Shown here: positions 1 through 5,017 of the stretch, in pieces | How positions within the stretch are numbered: the stretch's first letter is position 1 | Layout: each line of letters begins with the position of its first letter | Source: Gemmatimonadaceae bacterium | GTDB lineage: Bacteria; Gemmatimonadota; Gemmatimonadetes; Gemmatimonadales; Gemmatimonadaceae | Direction: 5' to 3' | NCBI GenBank assembly: GCA_013813605.1 | Contig: JACCRL010000272.1 | Coordinates: forward strand, 1-5,017 | Length of the DNA stretch: 5,017 nt | Made by a program: the position numbers and the translations under genes | The notes under the pieces: generated by a model | Seen by the model: the letters and a program-made list of their open reading frames with translations, nothing else | The model's database searches: none | What the model was told of the DNA's origin: nothing

Positions 1-149
1 ATGTTTGCGGGGGCGGACATTGCCGCGCGGATAATCTGACTCCGTAGGGACGAGTGGTCGGCTCCCCGAATCAGTCCTGCCGCCCGGTGCGCATCGAGCG
101 CCATCACTTGCGCCTTCTGCCAAACCAAAAGCTTCTTGAAATCCGACAT
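1..149 (-). CDS. Four-helix bundle protein, S23/23S rRNA-intervening-sequence family, N-terminal part (3' end beyond window)
   Basis: Reading the minus strand from the ATG at 149-147 gives 49 open codons that run off the left edge, so the C-terminal part is missing. The N-terminus contains FKKLLVWQKAQ (residues 4-14), and further in come SLRSQIIRAA (34-43) and SAPAN (45-49). These match the family pattern of an F-x-x-L-x-VWQKA start, then a SQ-x-x-RAA-x-S-x-PAN helix, which normally continues into an IAEG-type stretch. Family members are about 110-130 residues and fold as a four-helix bundle that can assemble into a pentamer. They were first noticed inside 23S rRNA intervening sequences, are related to the Avd accessory protein of diversity-generating retroelements, and often occur as lone chromosomal genes of unknown function. 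No rRNA or retroelement is visible here. The segment between the two motifs lacks the usual FP-x-x-E-x-YGL wording. I see no strong Shine-Dalgarno sequence. The gene is divergent from the yggS-ileS block, so it is probably not part of that operon. Confidence 0.85.
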   Translation of the reverse strand, partial: MSDFKKLLVWQKAQVMALDAHRAAGLIRGADHSSLRSQIIRAAMSAPAN

Positions 150-283
150 TGTCCACGCTTAGGGGAAGCAAGGGTGCCATGACACATCGTTTTCCCTCTG
201 GCCTTCTCAATCCGGCTCGCCATTGACGGGTGCTTCATCCCTTCCAGCAACTGATATCTATGCTTCTGCCCCCTCGCATCTGT

Positions 284-315
284 GTCGTTCTAAGTTGCAG
301 TTAAGATCGAACGAC
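284..315. repeat. Inverted repeat GTCGTTC-N18-GAACGAC
   Basis: The arms at 284-290 and 309-315 are perfect reverse complements and are separated by 18 bases. It lies roughly midway between the divergent starts, so it could be a regulator site or a weak RNA hairpin. A 7-bp match with a long loop can arise by chance in a gap of this size, and no known operator is recognised. Confidence 0.25.
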
Positions 316-393
316 CCTCGCAACCACTCTAGGTTCAGTCGCTTATGCGCCCTCCCTGACGATCGCCGTCAACGAATCCCGCGGCTACGAGAA

Positions 394-422
394 TTGAACC
401 AACTCCCCGCAAGGGCTAAATT
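394..422 (+). promoter_or_regulatory. Candidate promoter of the yggS-divIVA-ileS operon
   Basis: TTGAAC at 394-399 and TAAATT at 417-422 are separated by 17 bases. Each matches four of six positions of the vegetative -35 and -10 consensus, and the -10 also fits TANNNT. Transcription would be expected to begin about 429-431, essentially at the yggS ATG. The call rests on spacing and position only. Confidence 0.4.
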
Positions 423-430
423 TGTGAGCT

Positions 431-1114
431 ATGGCTTTCCCCGATCTCGCCGATCGCCTCGCCGAGGTGAACGACCGTATCGGTGCGGCGGTGGAGCGCG
501 GCGGTCATTCGCAGCAGGTGACCATCATCGCGGTAACGAAAACTCACGGCCCTGAGGCCGCTCACGCGGCCTGGACCGCCGGGCTCCGCGACGTTGGCGA
601 GAACAAGATTCAGGAAGCAGTGGCGAAGATGGAAGCGGTCGATGTTCCGCTCAACTGGCATCTGATCGGCCACTTGCAGAGAAACAAGGTAAAGTCCATC
701 GATCGGTTCGTGTTGCTTCACTCGCTCGACAGCGCCCGGCTGGCAGACGCAGTCTCAACGGTTGGAATTGGTCGGGGCCAGGCAGTGGACGTCCTCGTCG
801 AGGTGAACGTGTCGGGCGAGGACACCAAGGGCGGATTCGGGAAGGCTGACCTGCTGATCGAAGCGGAACGGCTGACCGGCCTGGCTGGGATACGGGTGCG
901 AGGGGTGATGGCAATGGCCAGCTTCACGGCTGGTGAGAGCGAGCTGCACAGGACATTCGCCGATGCGCGGGCGGCCCTGGATGTAATGCGCGGTGCTGGT
1001 CATCCGGCCGAGGAGCTGTCGATGGGAATGTCGAACGATTACGAGATCGCAGTCGAGGAAGGCGCGACAATGGTGAGGCTGGGAACCACCCTCTTCGGAA
1101 CGAGGGCTTCATGA
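431..1114 (+). CDS. yggS: YggS/PLPBP-family pyridoxal-phosphate homeostasis protein
   Basis: The product is a 227-residue cytosolic PLP-binding protein of the YggS/PROSC family, a single-domain alanine-racemase-like TIM barrel without known catalytic activity. It buffers free PLP and affects amino-acid and keto-acid balance. The expected Schiff-base lysine is K37 in AVTKTHG. Other conserved blocks are GENKIQEA (56-63), HLIGHLQRNK (77-86), a VNVSGEDTKGGF block, SMGMSNDYE (197-205), which helps bind the phosphate, and GATMVRLGTTLFG (211-223). The length is normal for the family and no key motif is missing. The start is fixed: an in-frame TGA lies at 425-427, two codons before the ATG at 431. 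No clear Shine-Dalgarno precedes that ATG, which together with the promoter position suggests a leaderless or nearly leaderless message. It is the first gene of the block, and its TGA overlaps the ATG of the DivIVA gene. Confidence 0.96.
   Translation: MAFPDLADRLAEVNDRIGAAVERGGHSQQVTIIAVTKTHGPEAAHAAWTAGLRDVGENKIQEAVAKMEAVDVPLNWHLIGHLQRNKVKSIDRFVLLHSLDSARLADAVSTVGIGRGQAVDVLVEVNVSGEDTKGGFGKADLLIEAERLTGLAGIRVRGVMAMASFTAGESELHRTFADARAALDVMRGAGHPAEELSMGMSNDYEIAVEEGATMVRLGTTLFGTRAS
1089..1106 (+). promoter_or_regulatory. Shine-Dalgarno of the DivIVA gene within a small hairpin
   Basis: GAGGG at 1102-1106 lies 4 bases before the DivIVA ATG at 1111, inside the end of yggS. CCCTC at 1089-1093 can pair with it across an 8-base loop. 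If the pairing forms, the site would be opened by ribosomes finishing yggS, consistent with translational coupling. The stem is only 5 bp, so the hairpin is tentative. Confidence 0.35.
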
Positions 1115-1656
1115 TCGACGAAGCGTTTCATCTTACACCGCTCGACGTACGCCGCTACGACTTCGGGCGCGCGCTGCGCGGCTACGACCCCAAGCGTGTG
1201 GACCAGTTCCGCGACCAGGTCGCCGAGGAGATGGAGAGGCTCACGCGCATCAACCAGGATCTCGACGCCAAAGCGCGCAGCTTTCACGAGCAGCTCCGCG
1301 CTTTCCGTGACCGCGACAAGGCGCTGAACGACGCGCTCGTTTCCGCCCAACAGCTGCGGGGAGACCTTCGCGAGCAGGCAGAACGCGAGGCCCAGTTGAT
1401 CCTGCGCGAGGCGCAGGCGGAGGGCGAGAAGGTCATCGAGGGCGCGAAAACGGAGGTCCGCCGCATGGAGGAGGAGCTCGATGCGCTCGACCGGTCGCGC
1501 CGCACCTACCTCGCGCAGATGCGCACGCTCATCGCCCGGCAGCTTTCCGAAGTGGAAGCATCCGACGGTGCGGTGAGCTCATCGCGCGGCAGCGGCAGCG
1601 GTGGTGGTGGCGGCGGGGGGACTTCCTCCAACAGCCCGGGCCAGCGCGAAGGATGA
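1111..1656 (+). CDS. divIVA: DivIVA-domain coiled-coil protein
   Basis: The product is 181 residues and resembles DivIVA, a self-assembling protein that binds negatively curved membrane at poles and division sites and recruits partners there. The N-terminal domain, about residues 6-40, has LTPLDVRRYDF followed by LRGYDPKRVDQF. By alignment with Bacillus subtilis DivIVA, L22-R23 correspond to the membrane-inserting F17-R18 pair, so a hydrophobic plus a basic residue is kept. Residues about 40-150 are charged, heptad-like coiled coil, including a LNDALVSAQQL segment and a LILREAQAEGEKVI segment that parallel the second conserved DivIVA helix region. There is no signal peptide or membrane segment. 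The tail from residue 156 is low-complexity Ser/Gly with seven consecutive glycines (164-170), probably a disordered linker. The ATG overlaps the yggS stop by 4 nt, and the stop overlaps the ileS start in the same way. Exact cellular role, polar growth or septum placement, cannot be read from the sequence. Confidence 0.93.
   Translation: MIDEAFHLTPLDVRRYDFGRALRGYDPKRVDQFRDQVAEEMERLTRINQDLDAKARSFHEQLRAFRDRDKALNDALVSAQQLRGDLREQAEREAQLILREAQAEGEKVIEGAKTEVRRMEEELDALDRSRRTYLAQMRTLIARQLSEVEASDGAVSSSRGSGSGGGGGGGTSSNSPGQREG
1576..1653 (+). repeat. Ser/Gly low-complexity tail with GGT/GGC/GGG run and G6 tract
   Basis: Codons for DivIVA residues 156-181 are dominated by Gly and Ser. A run of seven glycine codons lies at 1600-1620 and ends in six consecutive G at 1615-1620. 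Such tracts vary in length between relatives and are prone to slippage. The frame of ileS is open upstream of its ATG through this tract. Confidence 0.7.
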
Positions 1657-4600
1657 CTGCCGTCCACCCCGTGCCGGGTGCGGCGGGGGTAAGTCGGTTT
1701 CGCCTCCTTCCCACGGACCGCTCTCCCGACGACCTCGAGAACGAGGTTCTCGCGCTCTGGAAAAAGGAGAAGCTGTTCGAGCAGACGCTCGAGAATGCGA
1801 GGAACAGGCCCGAGTTCGTTTTCTTCGAGGGCCCTCCGACTGCGAACGGACGACCGGGAATCCATCACGTCTTCTCGCGCACGATCAAGGATCTCTTCTG
1901 CCGCCACCGCGCGATGCGCGGCTTTCACGTCACGCGGAAGGCCGGCTGGGACACCCACGGGCTTCCCGTCGAGATCGAGGTGGAGAAGCAGCTCGGCAGG
2001 GAGACGGGGCTCACCGCCAAGCAGCAGATCGAGAAGATCGGCGTCGAGAAATTCAACCAGATGTGCCGCGAGAGCGTTTGGAAGTACCGCGCCGACTGGG
2101 AGAACCTGAGCGAGAGAATCGGCTACTGGCTCGATTACAGCGATCCCTACGTCACCTACAGCAACGACTACGTCGAAAGCGTCTGGTGGGCGCTCGCAAC
2201 GCTCTTCCGGAAGGGAAGGCTGTATCGCGGCCACAAGGTGCTCCCATATTGCGCACGCTGCGGCACGACCCTCTCCAGCCACGAAGTCGCGCAGGGCTAC
2301 AAGGATGTAAAGGATCCAAGCGCCTACGTCGCGCTCGATCTCGCTGCTGAAGGCACAGGTGGGAGCGGACGACGCAGGATCATCGTCTGGACGACGACAC
2401 CGTGGACGCTCGTATCGAATGTCGCGCTGGCCGTCAATCCGGCGCTCGAGTACGTCGAGCTGCGCAAGAAGGCAGGCGCGCAGGACGAAACCATAATCCT
2501 GGCCGCGGCGCGCGCGGGTTCCGTTCTTGGCGAGGACTACGCAACACGGTGGGACAACGTCGCCACTTTCGCCGGTGCGGCGCTCGTCGGCGCGCGCTAC
2601 GCCCGGCCGCTCGACTGGGTTGAGTACGGCGAGGGCAGGCGCGAGATCATCGTCGGCGAGGAGTTCGTCTCGGCGGAGGAGGGAAGTGGTGTCGTGCACA
2701 TGGCGCCCGCATTTGGCGCCGACGATTACGCGGCCGGGAAAAAGAACGGTCTCGCGTTCCTTCAGCCGGTCGATCTCAAGGGACAATTTCCCGCCGCGAT
2801 GCCGCTCGTCGGCGGAAAATTCGTCAAGGATGCCGACGAGACCATACTCGCCGAGCTGAAAAAACGCGGCGTGCTCTGGAAGACCCAGCTGTTCGAGCAC
2901 TCGTATCCGCACTGCTGGCGCTGCGAGACGCCGCTGCTCTACTACGCGCGCACTTCCTGGTTCGTGCGCACGACCGAGTTTCGGGACGTGATGCTCATTC
3001 GCAACTCGCGCGTTGACTGGCATCCGTCCGAGGTCGGACAGGGACGCTTCGGCGAGTGGTTGACGAACAATATCGACTGGGCCGTCTCGCGCGACCGATA
3101 CTGGGGCACGCCGCTGCCGCTCTGGCTGTGCGACAGGGACGACACTCACGTCGAAGCAGTCGGCAGCTATGAGCAGCTCGCCGCTCGCTCCGGTGCCACG
3201 CTCGGCGACAGCTTCGATCCGCACAAGCCGTTCGTCGATGCGTACACGTGGCCGTGCGAAAGATGCGACGGGACGATGTCACGCACGCCCGAAGTCATCG
3301 ATGCCTGGTTCGATTCCGGATCGATGCCATTCGCGCAGTGGCACTTTCCGTTCGAGAACGCGGACAAGTTCGCGCGACACTATCCCGCCGACTTTATCGC
3401 CGAGGGCGTCGACCAGACGAGAGGATGGTTTTACTCGCTGCTCGCGATCGCCAGCGGGCTCGGCGACGCGCTGCCGAAGAACCAGCTCGCGCACGAAAGC
3501 CAGGCGCTCTCGGCGAGCGACACGGCGCCGTACCGCGCCGTGGTGGTAAACGACCTGGTGCAGGACGCCGAAGGCCAGAAGATGTCGAAGAGCCGCGGGA
3601 ACGTCGTTGACCCATGGGCCGTGATCCCGCGCTACGGCGCCGACGCGGTGCGCCTGTTTCTCACCACGTCGAGCCAGGTATGGATGCCCCGTCGTTTCGA
3701 CGAGGCCGGAATCCGCGACACCGCCGGAAGGTTTCTGCTGACGTTCAAGAATGTATATACCGGCATTTTCGCCGAGTACGCGAACTTCGGATGGGAGCCG
3801 TCATCCGCGGATCCCGCAGTCGCGGACCGTCCTCACCTCGACCGCTGGATTCTTTCGCGATTAGGAACGGTCGAGCGCGAGGCCGACGAGTTGCTCGGGC
3901 GGTACGAGGCGACGACGGCCGCGAAAGCGGTAATGACTTTCTTCGACGAGGACGTTTCCAAGTGGTACGTGCGCCGCAGCAGGCCGCGTTTCTATGACGT
4001 CGACACGCCCGACAACAGGTCGGCATTCGCCACTCTGCACGAGGTGCTGACCGTCACGTGCCGCCTGCTAGCCCCGTTCGCGCCGTTTCTCACCGACTGG
4101 GTCCACCGCGAGCTCACCGGGAGCTCGGTTCATCTGGCGCCCTACACGCGCGACGCAAGAACAGGGTCGATCGACGTCCCGCTCGAGAGCGCGATGGGTC
4201 ACGTGCGCGTCCTGGCGACGCTGGGCCGGGCCGCGCGCGAAGAAGCCGGGGTCAAGGTGAGGCAGCCACTCGGCAAGCTCGTCTGTGTGGTGCCGCAGCC
4301 CGGGATCGCCAACCGGGGCTCAAATACGGCCGCACAGGGTACTCTGGAGCAGCTTGGGCCGCTCCTGGCCGATGAGATGAACGTCAAAGAGGTTGAATTC
4401 ATCTCCAGCGCGGGCGACCTGGTTATTTTAGAGGCCAAGCCGAACTTCAAGTCACTCGGCAAGAAGTTCGGGAAGCGGACGCCGCTGGCAAGCGAAGCGG
4501 TGCGGGCACTGACGAGCGATGCACTGCGGGATTTCGAAGCCGGGAAGCCGCTTTTTGTCACGGTGGAGAATGAATCGAAGGAGCTGAGCGCAGAAGACCT

Positions 4601-4955
4601 GACAGTCGTGCGGCGTGCTTCGGGAGAGATGGTAGTGAAGGAGGAAGGGGGGTACTTCGCCGCGCTCGATCCCTCTATAACTCGTGAGCTTCGGGTAGAA
4701 GGATTGGCGCGCGAGCTGGTGAGCCAGGTGCAGCGGATGAGAAAGGAATCGGGTTTTGCAGTCAGCGACAGAATTCGCCTCGGCGTTTTTGCTTCCGGCG
4801 AAATTCTGGAGGCGGTGGAGGCGTTCCGCGAATGGATCGCTGATGAAATACTCGCTGTCGACGTTCGGACGGGCGAGCCAACTGATGGAAATAACGCGAT
4901 GCAGACGATAGACCTTGATGGTCAGTCGGTCCAAGTCGCCCTCGAGAGGGTTTGA
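1653..4955 (+). CDS. ileS: Isoleucyl-tRNA synthetase, class-2 type (IleRS2), with GIHH signature
   Basis: The product is 1100 residues and charges tRNA-Ile with isoleucine in the cytosol; the length suits the longer IleRS2 type. The Rossmann catalytic core begins with FFEGPPTANG (57-66). The class I HIGH position reads G69-I70-H71-H72, and GWDTHGLPVE follows at 98-107. The CP1 editing domain, about 205-415, has WTTTPWT (246-252) and a GADDY segment with D357, matching the editing aspartate region. The core resumes with DWAVSRDRYWGTP (475-487), DAWFDSGS (550-557) and an intact KMSKS loop (643-647). Three CxxC pairs (C200/C203, C421/C424, C535/C538) suggest zinc ribbons. The anticodon-binding helical domain starts near H728. 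About 880-1100 form the extended C-terminal region typical of this type. The ATG at 1653 overlaps the DivIVA stop as ATGA. The upstream AAGG abuts the ATG, too close to act as a normal Shine-Dalgarno, so coupling is likely. Translation ends with tandem stops TGA TAG (4953-4958). An extra stretch lies at 608-626. Confidence 0.98.
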   Translation: MTAVHPVPGAAGVSRFRLLPTDRSPDDLENEVLALWKKEKLFEQTLENARNRPEFVFFEGPPTANGRPGIHHVFSRTIKDLFCRHRAMRGFHVTRKAGWDTHGLPVEIEVEKQLGRETGLTAKQQIEKIGVEKFNQMCRESVWKYRADWENLSERIGYWLDYSDPYVTYSNDYVESVWWALATLFRKGRLYRGHKVLPYCARCGTTLSSHEVAQGYKDVKDPSAYVALDLAAEGTGGSGRRRIIVWTTTPWTLVSNVALAVNPALEYVELRKKAGAQDETIILAAARAGSVLGEDYATRWDNVATFAGAALVGARYARPLDWVEYGEGRREIIVGEEFVSAEEGSGVVHMAPAFGADDYAAGKKNGLAFLQPVDLKGQFPAAMPLVGGKFVKDADETILAELKKRGVLWKTQLFEHSYPHCWRCETPLLYYARTSWFVRTTEFRDVMLIRNSRVDWHPSEVGQGRFGEWLTNNIDWAVSRDRYWGTPLPLWLCDRDDTHVEAVGSYEQLAARSGATLGDSFDPHKPFVDAYTWPCERCDGTMSRTPEVIDAWFDSGSMPFAQWHFPFENADKFARHYPADFIAEGVDQTRGWFYSLLAIASGLGDALPKNQLAHESQALSASDTAPYRAVVVNDLVQDAEGQKMSKSRGNVVDPWAVIPRYGADAVRLFLTTSSQVWMPRRFDEAGIRDTAGRFLLTFKNVYTGIFAEYANFGWEPSSADPAVADRPHLDRWILSRLGTVEREADELLGRYEATTAAKAVMTFFDEDVSKWYVRRSRPRFYDVDTPDNRSAFATLHEVLTVTCRLLAPFAPFLTDWVHRELTGSSVHLAPYTRDARTGSIDVPLESAMGHVRVLATLGRAAREEAGVKVRQPLGKLVCVVPQPGIANRGSNTAAQGTLEQLGPLLADEMNVKEVEFISSAGDLVILEAKPNFKSLGKKFGKRTPLASEAVRALTSDALRDFEAGKPLFVTVENESKELSAEDLTVVRRASGEMVVKEEGGYFAALDPSITRELRVEGLARELVSQVQRMRKESGFAVSDRIRLGVFASGEILEAVEAFREWIADEILAVDVRTGEPTDGNNAMQTIDLDGQSVQVALERV
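1857..1868 (+). other. Altered class I signature motif GIHH in IleRS
   Basis: These codons encode G69-I70-H71-H72, where most class I synthetases carry HxGH. The first and third positions are exchanged compared with HYGH of typical class-2 IleRS. The flanks (GPPTANGRP before, SRTIKD after) align without a gap, so this is a true substitution and not misalignment. This GXHH form is known in a subset of IleRS2 enzymes. Confidence 0.93.
4945..4950 (+). promoter_or_regulatory. Possible Shine-Dalgarno AGAGGG of the next gene
   Basis: AGAGGG lies inside the last codons of ileS, 10 bases before the ATG at 4961. The spacing is slightly long. It is the only purine-rich site available for that start. 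Confidence 0.35.
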
Positions 4956-4960
4956 TAGCG

Positions 4961-5017
4961 ATGGCAACAGCAGCGAGCAAGAAGCCGAAGGCAATGTCGA
5001 AGAAGAATCTTCAGCAT
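4961..5017 (+). CDS. Probable TraR/DksA-type zinc-finger protein, N-terminal 19 codons only
   Basis: An ATG 5 bases after the ileS stop opens a frame of 19 codons that continues off the right edge. It reads MATAASKKPKAMSKKNLQH. A Lys-rich leader followed by an MSKKNLQH-like start of a helix resembles the beginning of short TraR/DksA proteins, whose first helix often starts with a similar Lys-Leu-His pattern before the coiled coil and the C4 zinc finger. Context supports this: in Firmicutes a TraR/DksA-like gene (ylyA) follows ileS and precedes lspA. The diagnostic zinc-finger cysteines are beyond the window, so the identification is an inference. A second in-frame ATG at 4994 is an alternative start that would remove the Lys-rich leader. 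It is probably co-transcribed with ileS. Confidence 0.55.
   Translation, partial: MATAASKKPKAMSKKNLQH

Larger units (their letters stand above)
150..430. other. Divergent intergenic region
   Basis: This 281-base gap separates the minus-strand four-helix-bundle gene from the plus-strand operon, so promoters for both directions should lie here. It is less GC-rich than its surroundings. The supported contents are a -35/-10-like pair just before yggS and a 7-bp inverted repeat at 284-315. An 8-bp direct repeat, CCCTCGCA, occurs at 271-278 and 315-322. I see no tRNA, riboswitch, poly-T terminator or convincing protein-coding frame. A plus-strand frame opening near 223 is open but runs into yggS in another frame, has no family resemblance and is best ignored. 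Confidence 0.6.

Noticed and set aside
223..261. TTGACG followed by an AT-rich GATATCTAT as an alternative promoter
   Set aside because: The spacer would be about 26 bases, far from the usual 16-19.
381..410. GAATTGAACC-like string resembling the reverse complement of a tRNA T-arm
   Set aside because: The flanking bases do not form a 5-bp T-stem and no acceptor, anticodon or D arm can be built around it.
223..555. A 110-codon plus-strand frame starting in the intergenic region and running into yggS
   Set aside because: It begins at a TTG, has no family resemblance, is Ser/Arg-rich and overlaps the well-supported yggS gene in a different frame.
1506..3224. A 572-codon open frame on the minus strand opposite the end of divIVA and the first half of ileS
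   Set aside because: It lies antisense to clearly conserved IleRS catalytic and editing motifs, has an Arg/Ala/Val-rich composition with no recognisable domain, and long antisense frames are expected opposite GC-rich genes.
1601..4955. Other long plus-strand frames inside ileS
   Set aside because: They are out-of-frame readings of IleRS codons, rich in Arg and Ser, without motifs of their own.
4956..4960. Terminator between ileS and the next gene
   Set aside because: Only 5 bases separate the two frames and there is no stem followed by T residues.

Overview
The window looks like a chromosomal housekeeping segment from a GC-rich bacterium. The gene content, the type of isoleucyl-tRNA synthetase and the gene order suggest Gemmatimonadota or a neighbouring phylum. 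That placement is an inference from general family knowledge, not from a search.

Layout. Positions 1-149 (minus strand) hold the N-terminal 49 codons of a small four-helix-bundle protein of the S23/23S rRNA-intervening-sequence family; its 3' end lies outside the window. Positions 150-430 are a divergent intergenic region with a candidate promoter directly in front of the next gene and a short inverted repeat. From 431 to the right edge every gene is on the plus strand and tightly packed: a YggS/PLPBP-type pyridoxal-phosphate homeostasis protein (431-1114), a DivIVA-domain coiled-coil protein (1111-1656), a full-length class-2 isoleucyl-tRNA synthetase (1653-4955), and the first 19 codons of what is probably a small TraR/DksA-type zinc-finger protein (4961 onward). 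The first two junctions are 4-nt ATGA overlaps and the third is a 5-nt gap, so the block reads as one operon with translational coupling.

How the genes fit together. The order yggS, divIVA, ileS, traR/dksA-like resembles the division-linked cluster of Firmicutes (ylmE-sepF-ylmG-ylmH-divIVA-ileS-ylyA-lspA), but without sepF, ylmG and ylmH. It links PLP homeostasis, pole or division-site organisation and isoleucine charging in one transcript.

The most notable feature is in the synthetase. The class I HIGH signature is replaced by Gly-Ile-His-His, the swapped GXHH form known from a subset of class-2 IleRS enzymes and associated with very strong mupirocin resistance. I see no undescribed defence system, mobile element, CRISPR array or RNA gene in this window.
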